DNA from: Nonlabens spongiae
GTDB taxonomy: Bacteria > Bacteroidota > Bacteroidia > Flavobacteriales > Flavobacteriaceae
Assembly: GCF_002117125.1 (NCBI RefSeq)
Contig: NZ_CP019344.1
Span: 2,384,501 to 2,448,500, forward strand
DNA length: 64,000 bases
Direction: 5' to 3'
The notes beneath the pieces were generated by a model. It was given only the letters and a program-made list of their open reading frames with translations. It was not told where the DNA came from and did not search any database. Numbering within the stretch: the first letter of the stretch is position 1; the number at the start of each line of letters is the position of its first letter. Shown here piece after piece: positions 16,970 through 24,152 of this stretch. The position numbers and the translations under genes are program-made.

Positions 16970-17650
16970 TTAATCCACAAAATCGATGTTTCCACCTAAA
17001 AAACGCTTTTTCTTTCTTTGAGAAGGATTGCCGTAAACTGTGACATTACCACCAGCTCTTACCGCAACATCTACAGATTTTGAAGCATATACTTCTACCT
17101 CGCCGCCTGCTTGTACCTTTACTGTAACATGATCTGATTCTAGGCGTTCATTTTCTGCAATACCGCCAGTGTTGACGATTAAATTTTGGTGTTGAGAAGT
17201 CCCTTTGAGTTCTAAAATACCGCCAGTTACCGCTCTTAATTCAAGATTTTCTACCTTGAGACCCGCCTCTACCCTTGCTCCCTCCTGTACCCTGATCTCA
17301 AGTCTGGACTGTTCAATGAGTTCGTTTGATAAAATCTGTGCGCCTTCATTCCCATCAATGATTTCTAAATCTGTGTAATAGACATAAACAAAAGTATCCT
17401 CACCGTGAAAAATCATGTCAGTCTCCATGCGTATTTTGAGCATTCCGTCTTTTTCTATAAATTCTACCTGATCAGCATCGCGTCCTTTGATTAGAATTTT
17501 AGGTGTTTCTGATTTTACAAGATTTACCGTTATGAGATCAAATACCTTAATGGTATGAAATGGTTTAAGATCGATTTCTCTATTTGATTGCGCTTGCGCG
17601 AAAGCGAGACCTGCAAAAACTAATGATAGGAAGAATAAACTCTTTTTCAT
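16970..17650 (-). CDS. Exported head-GIN domain (DUF2807) protein
   Basis: A 226-aa protein with a signal peptide (about residues 1-20) followed by a right-handed beta-helix-like putative auto-transporter adhesin head-GIN domain (DUF2807): FHTIKVFDLITVNLVKS at the start, then repeating strands with GG turns (VRAGGNVTVYG). The function in Bacteroidota is unknown; exported envelope location is inferred. A variant of the dispersed palindrome (17591-17606) encodes the end of the signal peptide, AFAQA, where signal peptidase I should cut. Confidence 0.85.
   Translation of the reverse strand: MKKSLFFLSLVFAGLAFAQAQSNREIDLKPFHTIKVFDLITVNLVKSETPKILIKGRDADQVEFIEKDGMLKIRMETDMIFHGEDTFVYVYYTDLEIIDGNEGAQILSNELIEQSRLEIRVQEGARVEAGLKVENLELRAVTGGILELKGTSQHQNLIVNTGGIAENERLESDHVTVKVQAGGEVEVYASKSVDVAVRAGGNVTVYGNPSQRKKKRFLGGNIDFVD
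17591..17606. repeat. Dispersed palindrome, one-mismatch copy
   Basis: CGCTTGCGCGAAAGCG differs at one base from the consensus. It encodes the signal-peptidase region of the DUF2807 protein. Confidence 0.75.
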
Positions 17651-17699
17651 AATGTAAGTTTGGCTTAAAGATGCTGAAAACTTGGGATTGTTACAAAAA

Positions 17700-17731
17700 G
17701 AAAGCGATGACTATTTCTAATCACCGCTTTC
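17700..17731. other. Hairpin in front of an orphan leader-like sequence
   Basis: GAAAGCGATGA (17700-17710) pairs with TCACCGCTTTC (17721-17731) with one mismatch and a 10-base loop. ACTAACCAACCAAAAAACTT and an ATG (17755) follow on the plus strand, but that frame stops after 23 codons. It looks like the 5' leader of a gene whose body is missing. Confidence 0.4.
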
Positions 17732-17806
17732 CCACTAACCAACCAAAAAACTTTATGAAAATTACTCTTAATCTTCGTTATTATACATTTCAAATCCCGT
17801 GCCAAA

Positions 17807-17824
17807 AACTATGCATGCATAGTT
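17807..17824. promoter_or_regulatory. 18-bp perfect palindrome AACTATGCATGCATAGTT
   Basis: A perfect inverted repeat without spacer, in the non-coding gap between the DUF2807 gene and the zinc-ribbon gene. The size and symmetry suit a dimeric regulator such as MarR type, but no such gene is adjacent. Confidence 0.45.
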
Positions 17825-17906
17825 AATTTTAAGATTCTGAATCGACTGGGAGTAATTCTAAAGAATAGATACAGTAACATTAAAATGGTTGCGTCAGGAA
17901 TTGAAT

Positions 17907-18074
17907 TTAATGACGATATCCTTTCCAAGTACCGCCATATCTATATTCTGGAAGATTCATGAATTTCTCCGTGCAAGTTTTACAGCAAAAAATCCACTCC
18001 TTCCCTACTCGTATCTGAATGCGATAAAGTGTGGTATGTTCTTCTTTGCAATTATGACAGGTTTTTGTTTTCAT
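17907..18074 (-). CDS. 55-residue zinc-ribbon-like protein
   Basis: A short minus-strand gene, translated by hand. It starts MKTKTCHNCKEEHTTLYRIQ, has a second knuckle CCKTCTEKF around residues 30-38, and ends RYGGTWKGYRH. The two CxxC pairs (C6/C9 and C31/C34) can bind one zinc ion. I recall similar proteins ending YGGTWKG in flavobacteria, with no known role. Its ATG overlaps the TGA of the upstream gene (ATGA), so translation is coupled to the candidate toxin gene and it forms the third gene of the Panacea operon. Confidence 0.8.
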   Translation of the reverse strand: MKTKTCHNCKEEHTTLYRIQIRVGKEWIFCCKTCTEKFMNLPEYRYGGTWKGYRH

Positions 18075-18478
18075 GAATCATAGAAACCAAACTTCTTCTT
18101 CAATTTACCTTTTATCGTATTGGAATGCTTTATTGCATTTCTCAGAGTTTCTAAAAATGTCTGAGTTACATCTCCAACGTACGCATCTAAATTTGAATTT
18201 AGTTCTAACTCAAGGTCATAAATTTGTTCTTGCCTTAAATTAGAACAGTCTACAAACGAATCATAGTTTAAAAAGTCATGATCAGAAGCTGAAATTGGAA
18301 CTTGTAAAGCCATTAGATCTACATGCCAATGGATTTTTCTATTCGGTTTTGAATTGATTAGAACAGATACACAAGATATCGATGATCTATCAACGCCTAC
18401 GATAATAAGATACTTCAATTTTGGTGGATTTGTATCCACTAAAAAAAGCTTAAGAACCATGCCTATTTTAAGATGCAC
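18071..18478 (-). CDS. Candidate PemK/MazF-like toxin of a Panacea toxin-antitoxin pair
   Basis: A 135-aa protein beginning with GTG; the start KIGMVLKLFLVDTNPPK, followed by YLIIVGVD, resembles the beta-barrel entry of PemK/MazF-type proteins, and the later DSFVDCSNL segment fits non-model members of that superfamily. MazF-like toxins cleave RNA. It overlaps the Panacea gene by 11 bp, the layout of antitoxin-first TA operons, and the zinc-ribbon gene by 4 bp. The assignment rests on faint sequence features plus context. An ATG at residue 7 is an alternative start but would lose the first strand. Confidence 0.55.
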   Translation of the reverse strand: MHLKIGMVLKLFLVDTNPPKLKYLIIVGVDRSSISCVSVLINSKPNRKIHWHVDLMALQVPISASDHDFLNYDSFVDCSNLRQEQIYDLELELNSNLDAYVGDVTQTFLETLRNAIKHSNTIKGKLKKKFGFYDS

Positions 18479-19031
18479 GAGTAATCAGACTGCTTTTTTG
18501 TAATTCTAAAAATTCTAATAAATACGAGATAGTATCATCGGTTGCACCCGCTGCCTTTGCTATTTCATAAGTACTCATGTTAGTATTTTTGTCAGCAGAA
18601 TTCCAAGCTAAATCATGAGATTTTTCTGTAAGTTCAGTAAAGCTAAGGTGATAATTTTCATCAAAACTCTCTTCTAGGAACTGAATATCAGATTGTGATA
18701 ATTCATCAGGATCATAATGAGACTTTGCCGATACCTTATGGTCATTCATTAACTCTAAATGAGAAGAAAGAAAAGGTATATAATCTGACATATAATTGTC
18801 GTTTCCTTCTAAGGTTTGGATAAAGCGATAAGCTATTGAGGGAACAGGACCATACTTCATAGCTACATACCGATCTGTAGTCAATGGTCTACCATACGTG
18901 GCTAAACTTTTCTTCTCAGCAAAGTACATCATCTTAAAAAGTTTGTGTCTGCCAATAGGTTTTTCAGCCCTGTTCAATAGAAATAAAAGTGAATGAAGAA
19001 TTACTAAATGTTCTTCGATGATTGACTTCAT
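18468..19031 (-). CDS. Panacea (SocA/DUF4065) domain protein, probable antitoxin
   Basis: The 187-aa protein shows the Panacea signature: KLFKMMYFAEKKSLATYGRP near residues 31-50, then VAMKYGPVPSIAYRF, and a C-terminal half with SFDENY and LTEKSHDLAW. Panacea proteins neutralise diverse toxins in PanAT systems and include the SocA proteolytic adaptor of Caulobacter. It is first in an operon with the 135-aa and 55-aa genes and has its own promoter box five bases before the ATG, implying a leaderless transcript. Confidence 0.85.
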   Translation of the reverse strand: MKSIIEEHLVILHSLLFLLNRAEKPIGRHKLFKMMYFAEKKSLATYGRPLTTDRYVAMKYGPVPSIAYRFIQTLEGNDNYMSDYIPFLSSHLELMNDHKVSAKSHYDPDELSQSDIQFLEESFDENYHLSFTELTEKSHDLAWNSADKNTNMSTYEIAKAAGATDDTISYLLEFLELQKSSLITRAS

Positions 19032-19036
19032 AAGTG

Positions 19037-19044
19037 CAAAAGTA
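19037..19044 (-). promoter_or_regulatory. Promoter -7 box TACTTTTG of the Panacea operon
   Basis: Exact TAnnTTTG match; only five bases separate it from the start codon. Confidence 0.65.
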
Positions 19045-19076
19045 AATGTATTTCTTTCAATAACAATAATCTAGCA

Positions 19077-21263
19077 CTAGTCTGGTTTCCCCACCATCCA
19101 GAAATCAAGATGTTTCTTTACTAAATCTGCATTTTTGACGCGTACATAGACCTCATCTCCTAGAGTGTAGGTATTTTTTGTACGACGGCCTACTACGGCA
19201 AAGTCCTCTTCTACGTACTCATAGCTATCATCATCCAGATCACCCAGTCGTACCATTCCCTCACATTTGTTAGAAATGATCTCCACGTAAATTCCCCAAT
19301 CTGTCACACCAGAAATTACACCTAGGAAATCCTCGTCGGCGTGGTCTTTCATGAACTTGATCTGCATGTACTTGATCGAGTCACGCTCAGCCTTAGTAGC
19401 AAGGATTTCCATGTTTGTGGAATGATGGCATTTCTCTTCATATTCCTCTTCACTGCGGCTTTTACCACCGTCCAAATAATGTTGCAGTAGTCTATGCACC
19501 ATAACGTCTGGATAACGTCTAATGGGACTGGTGAAATGAGAATAGTAATCAAACGCCAGCCCGTAATGTCCAATGTTTTGAGTAGAATACTCAGCTTTAG
19601 ACATGGTTCTGATCGCAAGCGTGTCCACCATGTTTTGCTCTTTATTCCCTTGAACGTCTTTCAATAACTTATTTAAGGACTTCGTAACCGTTTTGCGATC
19701 TCGTAAGTCAAGTCTGTGACCAAATTTTGTTACCACCTTGGCCAGTGCACTCAATTTCTCGTCATTTGGCTCGTCGTGGATACGATAGACAAAAGTTTTC
19801 TTTGGCGACTGTTTTCCGATAAAAGCAGCCACTTTACGATTTGCCAATAACATGAATTCTTCAATCAACTTATTGGCGTCCTTGCTGGTCTTAAAGTAGA
19901 CTCCGGTAGGTTCTGCATTTTCATTGAGTGTGAATTTAACCTCAGTTTTATCGAAACTCAAGGCTCCGTCACGCATGCGTTGCGAGCGCATTTTTTTGGC
20001 CAGCTCGTCTAGTTTTAAAGTAGCTTCTACGATCTCGGGTTTTATGGTGGTACGCTTTCGCGAAAGCGAGATCTCTTCAGGAATAATTCCCTCTTGAGTT
20101 TCTATGATATGTTGCGCTTCTTCATAGGCAAACCGCTGGTCTGAATGGATCACCGTGCGGCCGAACCATTCTTTATGAACCTTACATTTTTCATCCATTT
20201 CAAAAACCGCAGAAAAACACAACTTATCCTCATGCGGATTCAAACTACAAACGCCATTTGATAGTACCTCAGGCAGCATGGGAACCACACGATCTACCAG
20301 ATAAACGGAAGTAGCTCGCTCATAAGCTTCCTCATCCAGAGGTGTGTCAGGCTGAACATAATGAGAAACATCAGCAATGTGAATCCCAATTTCGTAACGA
20401 CCATTTTCCAACTTTTTGAAAGAAAGTGCGTCGTCAAAATCTTTTGCATCAGCCGGATCTATGGTATAAGTGAGTGTATCACGCATGTCACGACGCTTGC
20501 TGATCTCTTTTTCTGAAATAGTCTTGTCCAGTTTCTGGGTAAACTCCTCCACCCGCTCTGGAAATTCATAAGGTAGACCGTACTGAGCTAAAATTGCATG
20601 AATCTCTGTGTCATGTTCACCCGGATCACCCAGTATCTCTTTAACGCGACCATTAGGCGAGTCTTGTTTGTCATTCCATTCCACAAATTCTACAAGTACC
20701 ACTTGACCATCTTTGGCACCATTGATCTGACGACCGGGAATAAAGAAATCTGTAGTGATTTTAGGGTCGGTTACTTTAACAAATGCAAATTTTTCAAGCA
20801 CCTCGATCTCACCAACAAATTCTGTCTTGTTGCGCTTAATTACCTTAGTGATCTCTCCCTCTGGTTGCTGTCCCCTGCGGCGGTGGTACACATATACTTC
20901 TACTTCATCGCCATGCAATGCCTGGCCTACACTACGTTTAGGGACCATGATATCTTCCTGGAGCTCGTTTGTGATGACGTAACCAGTACCACGAGAACTT
21001 ATATCTATAGTACCGGTGTAATAATCGATGGCTTTAATGATCTTGAACTTACCTCGATCAACTTCTTCAATTTTGCCTTTCGCTTTGAGCTGGTGTAACT
21101 TTTTTATTACTTGGTTCCGGCCACTGGAATCTGTGATCGATAGCTTGCCACAGACCTGTTTATAGTTGAAATTCTTATTTGGATCTTGTTTTAAAACGTT
21201 AAGTACACTCTGGGAGAGGTTCTTGAACTTAGTCTTAGACTTTCTATTTTTCTTTTTTTTCAT
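19077..21263 (-). CDS. rnr: Ribonuclease R
   Basis: A processive 3'-5' exoribonuclease that degrades structured RNA and takes part in rRNA and tmRNA quality control. The 728-aa protein has a basic N-terminus, a cold-shock/OB region, the RNB catalytic domain with IDPADAKDFDDALS (about residues 268-281) holding the catalytic aspartates, HYGLAFDYYSHFTSPIRRYPD later on, and a C-terminal S1 domain (VTDWGIYVEI). The start at ATG 21263 is chosen over a TTG three codons upstream that lies in the promoter box. The dispersed palindrome at 20053 is read here as LSRKR, the less common frame. Confidence 0.97.
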   Translation of the reverse strand: MKKKKNRKSKTKFKNLSQSVLNVLKQDPNKNFNYKQVCGKLSITDSSGRNQVIKKLHQLKAKGKIEEVDRGKFKIIKAIDYYTGTIDISSRGTGYVITNELQEDIMVPKRSVGQALHGDEVEVYVYHRRRGQQPEGEITKVIKRNKTEFVGEIEVLEKFAFVKVTDPKITTDFFIPGRQINGAKDGQVVLVEFVEWNDKQDSPNGRVKEILGDPGEHDTEIHAILAQYGLPYEFPERVEEFTQKLDKTISEKEISKRRDMRDTLTYTIDPADAKDFDDALSFKKLENGRYEIGIHIADVSHYVQPDTPLDEEAYERATSVYLVDRVVPMLPEVLSNGVCSLNPHEDKLCFSAVFEMDEKCKVHKEWFGRTVIHSDQRFAYEEAQHIIETQEGIIPEEISLSRKRTTIKPEIVEATLKLDELAKKMRSQRMRDGALSFDKTEVKFTLNENAEPTGVYFKTSKDANKLIEEFMLLANRKVAAFIGKQSPKKTFVYRIHDEPNDEKLSALAKVVTKFGHRLDLRDRKTVTKSLNKLLKDVQGNKEQNMVDTLAIRTMSKAEYSTQNIGHYGLAFDYYSHFTSPIRRYPDVMVHRLLQHYLDGGKSRSEEEYEEKCHHSTNMEILATKAERDSIKYMQIKFMKDHADEDFLGVISGVTDWGIYVEIISNKCEGMVRLGDLDDDSYEYVEEDFAVVGRRTKNTYTLGDEVYVRVKNADLVKKHLDFWMVGKPD
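20053..20068. repeat. Dispersed palindrome CGCTTTCGCGAAAGCG, copy 5
   Basis: Exact copy inside rnr, read as LSRKR in the RNB domain. Confidence 0.9.
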
Positions 21264-21269
21264 ATGAAT

Positions 21270-21277
21270 CAAAGTTA
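21270..21277 (-). promoter_or_regulatory. Promoter -7 box TAACTTTG of rnr
   Basis: Exact TAnnTTTG box with six bases to the rnr ATG, again suggesting a leaderless or very short 5' end. Confidence 0.65.
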
Positions 21278-21406
21278 CAGGAAAGAAACCTGATAAAACA
21301 CCTTAATAGGAAAGCTTAAGAATTTCAATTAGATTTACTTATGACCATATCAAAATTCAATAACGCAAAGAAAACATCTCGTTAACACAGTATTAAGAAA
21401 ATAGTA

Positions 21407-21414
21407 TAACTTTG
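21407..21414 (+). promoter_or_regulatory. Promoter -7 box TAACTTTG of the 51-aa membrane protein gene
   Basis: Exact TAnnTTTG box 32 bases upstream of the small gene's ATG. Confidence 0.55.
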
Positions 21415-21446
21415 TAGCCGTTATCTCGTCCTTTAGATAGATTGCT

Positions 21447-21602
21447 ATGAAGGTTAAAAATTCCTACTACACGACACTTTTGTTCATGGTCATTTTTGCC
21501 GTGGGCATTCTGGTTTTGTATATTCTTACCCGAGATATTCTCAGCAATTCAAGTGCAGCTCTCGATGAGCTACCTTCCAGCGCTATAACTGCGATGGCTT
21601 AA
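21447..21602 (+). CDS. Small single-pass membrane protein, 51 residues
   Basis: A short frame read by hand. It starts MKVKNSYYTT, has one hydrophobic helix (about residues 10-28, LLFMVIFAVGILVLYIL) followed by TRDILSNSS and an acidic, Ala/Ser-rich tail. A good promoter box precedes it and codon usage looks like that of neighbouring genes. It lies between rnr and the AT-rich gap that may be oriC. Function unknown; it may be a spurious frame, but promoter, helix and clean start argue for a gene. Confidence 0.6.
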   Translation: MKVKNSYYTTLLFMVIFAVGILVLYILTRDILSNSSAALDELPSSAITAMA

Positions 21603-22153
21603 GTTTTACTCCCTATTCAATTTTAAATAGCCTTACAAAATTTGAAAGCATAATTGCTTTTGATTACTTGCTAGGTGTTATCGTTATCAACACTTATAAA
21701 CACATAATTTCTTTTCTTCTTTTTTAAAAAAAATAAAATGATGATTATGATATGCTGTGAATTGCGGTAAAAAATCTCGGTGAAAAATTTGGATTTCTTT
21801 AAGAATTGAAGTTATCCAATTTTATTGACATGTTATCTCAATGTTATATCACTGTAAAGTAGATTATTATCATTTTTACCTTGAGTTTCTCAACAGTTAT
21901 TCAATTCTTCTATTCACAGTAGATTGTTCAGAAGCATCATGATCTGGTCATGTTAATTACAGTGTGAAACTACCTCATAACTTTTTTTCAAATAAGTGAG
22001 TTATTTTTTGGTGATCTTAAAGATTTGATCAATGGTAAAAAGCTTTCAATATTCAAAATCTTTTTTATGATCACTTATTCACACCTTATCGGCTACTCAT
22101 AAAATGTAAAAAGTATGAGTTGTTAATAACCTAGTTTTACCGTTCAAACCCAT
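21603..22153. other. AT-rich gene-free region, candidate replication origin (oriC)
   Basis: The longest gap without a gene in the window (about 575 bp to rpiB). It is visibly AT-rich with several A or T runs and holds DnaA-box-like nonamers: TTATTCACA at 22075-22083 matches TTATnCACA exactly; TTATCAACA (21684-21692) and CTATTCACA (21910-21918) have one mismatch; TTATCCAAT (21812-21820) and TTATAAACA (21694-21702) have two. parS-type sites lie 19-21 kb away. dnaA is not in the window, which is not unusual for this phylum. It may instead hold regulatory or small-RNA sequence. Confidence 0.45.
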
Positions 22154-22161
22154 TACTTTTG
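22154..22161 (+). promoter_or_regulatory. Promoter -7 box TACTTTTG of rpiB
   Basis: Exact TAnnTTTG box 16 bases before the rpiB ATG. Confidence 0.6.
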
Positions 22162-22177
22162 TGAAAAAGCAAAACTT

Positions 22178-22606
22178 ATGAAGATAAGTCTAGGTAATGA
22201 TCACGCCGGTCCAGATTACAAAAAAGCTATTGTAGAGACGTTAGAAAAAAGAGGCTATCAAGTAAACAATCATGGTACTGATTCTTCTGAAAGTGTAGAT
22301 TATCCAGATTTTGCTCATCTTGTGGCTCAAGATGTAGAAAATGGAGTTGCTGATCTAGGCGTAGTTATATGTGGTAGCGCTCAAGGAGTTTCCATGACAG
22401 TAAATAAGTACTCTGAAGTACGTGGAGCTGTATGCTGGAACAAGGAGATTGCAGAACTTTCTAGAGAACACAATAATGCCAATGTTATTTGCATACCTGC
22501 ACGATTTACATCAATTCCACAGGCTGTTAGTATGGTGGAAACTTTTTTAGATACTGATTTTGCAGGTGGTAGGCATGAACGCAGGGTAGGAAAAATTTCT
22601 CGTTAG
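22178..22606 (+). CDS. rpiB: Ribose-5-phosphate isomerase B
   Basis: Interconverts ribose 5-phosphate and ribulose 5-phosphate in the pentose phosphate pathway. The 142-aa protein matches the RpiB/LacAB family: NDHAG near the start, VDYPDFA, then VVICGSAQGVSM where the catalytic residue region lies (the usual cysteine of GTGxGxS is in ICG), and the C-terminal EHNNANVICIPAR. rnr lies divergently on the other side of the AT-rich gap. A dispersed palindrome and the 95-aa gene follow directly. Confidence 0.95.
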   Translation: MKISLGNDHAGPDYKKAIVETLEKRGYQVNNHGTDSSESVDYPDFAHLVAQDVENGVADLGVVICGSAQGVSMTVNKYSEVRGAVCWNKEIAELSREHNNANVICIPARFTSIPQAVSMVETFLDTDFAGGRHERRVGKISR

Positions 22607-22623
22607 TAAGTTGTATTTGTTCT

Positions 22624-22639
22624 CGCTTTCGCGAAAGCG
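22624..22639. repeat. Dispersed palindrome CGCTTTCGCGAAAGCG, copy 6
   Basis: Exact intergenic copy between rpiB and the 95-aa gene, ending 14 bases before the start codon of the latter. Confidence 0.9.
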
Positions 22640-22653
22640 GAATTATCAAATTC

Positions 22654-22941
22654 ATGAACAGAAAGGAACTTGAACAGGAATATATAAATCTAGGGAACGT
22701 GTTGTCGACGTATTATCCCAATAAAAGTTTCCAAAACCACTGTTACTGGCGCATAGCACTAGATAATACTCTACATGAGCAATGGAATAAACAAATAAGC
22801 TCGCCAGCTTATAAGAATTTGACCGACGAGCAACTTGTAAATACTATAGATTTATTAAGACTATATATTAAGGACGAGGAATTACTTGAAAAACACAATC
22901 GACTGTCCTTGATATATAGAGGGAAAATTAGTGTTTCTTAA
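22654..22941 (+). CDS. Conserved hypothetical protein, 95 residues
   Basis: A small, charged, soluble-looking protein (LEQEYINLGNVLSTYYPNKS at the N-terminus; CYWRIALDNTL in the middle) that is probably all alpha-helical. I do not recognise a family. It follows rpiB with only a palindrome between them and may share its transcript. Its end overlaps the convergent trhO by 14 bp. Confidence 0.7.
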   Translation: MNRKELEQEYINLGNVLSTYYPNKSFQNHCYWRIALDNTLHEQWNKQISSPAYKNLTDEQLVNTIDLLRLYIKDEELLEKHNRLSLIYRGKISVS

Positions 22942-23962
22942 ATTTAAGTTTTTCAGATCTTCCCTTTTTAAATATGTTATTGCTGTTATAATACCCGGCG
23001 CGCAATCTCTTTTGTTCTTCAGCGGGTAGTTTTATGATATCCTGACACTCGTTGCTGCAACAACTATCATATTGTTTTTTACATTCCTCACACTGTATGA
23101 AAAGTAAATGGCAAGCATCGTTCTCACAGTTTGTATGAGTATCGCATGGAGCGCCACACTGGTGACAGTTTGCTATAACCTCATCCCCTATGCGTTCTGA
23201 AAGACGGTGATCAAAGACGAAGTTTTTACCTCTGAATTTATTTTCAAGACCCTTTTCAGTCACCTGTCTGTGGTATTCAATAATTCCCCCTTCAAGCTGA
23301 TATACATTTTCAAAACCGCGGTGCTTGTAGTAAGCACTAGCTTTCTCACATCGTATACCACCGGTACAGTACATAACCAGTTTTTTCCTAGATTTATGTT
23401 CTTCAATTTCCTTTTCAATGATAGGTAAGCTTTCGCGAAAGGTGTCTACATCAGGCGTCCAGGCATTTTTAAAATGACCGATTTCAGTTTCGTAGTGGTT
23501 GCGCATATCTACCAGTATGGTATCTGGATCGTCGATAAGATTATTGAACTCCATCGCATCTACGTGTTTACCTTTATTGGTCACATCAAAGGTGGAATCG
23601 TCAAGACCATCAGCGACAATTTTAGGTCTTACTTTGACTTTAAGTTTTAGGAAACTCTCATCATCTTGTTCTCGTGCTATGTTGAGACGAACATTTTTAA
23701 GGAAATGTATTCCGTCTAAAAATTCTTTGAATTCTTCAAAGCGATCAGCTGGTATGGAAAGCTGGGCATTGATACCTTCATGAGCGACATAAATACGGCC
23801 TAAAACTTCTAATTGATCAAAAGCAATAAAAAGATGGTTTCTAAAAAGTTCTGGATTACCTAAGTGCGTATACTGATAGAAGGAAATAGTAAGGCGCTCC
23901 TTACCTGATTCCCTTATTAATTCTCTACGTTCTTCAGCACTTAATTTATTATACAGTTGCAT
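22928..23962 (-). CDS. trhO: tRNA uridine-34 hydroxylase TrhO (rhodanese family)
   Basis: TrhO makes 5-hydroxyuridine at the tRNA wobble position from prephenate-independent oxygen chemistry. The 344-aa protein has an N-terminal acylphosphatase-like domain (ISFYQYTHLGNPE), a rhodanese domain with the active-site loop CTGGIRCEKAS near residue 196, and a cysteine-rich C-terminus with many CxxC pairs (CHQCGAPC, CEECKKQ) that probably binds zinc. The start MQLYNKLSAEE at 23962 is chosen because the upstream in-frame codons run through the promoter. A degenerate palindrome copy encodes FRES in it. Confidence 0.93.
   Translation of the reverse strand: MQLYNKLSAEERRELIRESGKERLTISFYQYTHLGNPELFRNHLFIAFDQLEVLGRIYVAHEGINAQLSIPADRFEEFKEFLDGIHFLKNVRLNIAREQDDESFLKLKVKVRPKIVADGLDDSTFDVTNKGKHVDAMEFNNLIDDPDTILVDMRNHYETEIGHFKNAWTPDVDTFRESLPIIEKEIEEHKSRKKLVMYCTGGIRCEKASAYYKHRGFENVYQLEGGIIEYHRQVTEKGLENKFRGKNFVFDHRLSERIGDEVIANCHQCGAPCDTHTNCENDACHLLFIQCEECKKQYDSCCSNECQDIIKLPAEEQKRLRAGYYNSNNIFKKGRSEKLKFKKH
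23428..23443. repeat. Dispersed palindrome, degenerate copy
   Basis: AGCTTTCGCGAAAGGT keeps the central 13 bases of the consensus and differs at three outer positions. It lies inside trhO. Confidence 0.6.
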
Positions 23963-23989
23963 GCTATATGTAATTAAGATTTGAGGCGA

Positions 23990-24019
23990 CAAAGATAGTT
24001 TGTTCTCATAAGTAACCAA
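23990..24019 (-). promoter_or_regulatory. Promoter of trhO (-33 TTG, -7 TATCTTTG)
   Basis: On the minus strand a TTG at 24019-24017 lies 19 bases before the exact box TATCTTTG at 23997-23990. This is the Bacteroidota promoter arrangement, 27 bases upstream of the trhO start. Confidence 0.7.
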
Positions 24020-24152
24020 AAGTGGTAATAGAAACACTTTAACGATGGAATATGTATTTTATCTAATAGTTAATAGCTAGTTAATAAAAGTTTAATGAAA
24101 TACTTACATTCAGCATCTTAAAATCCTAACGTTAAACTTAAATCTCTCTTAT

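Noticed and set aside
20598..21098. 166-codon antisense frame in rnr
   Set aside because: Antisense to a highly conserved gene, no promoter, no recognisable domain.
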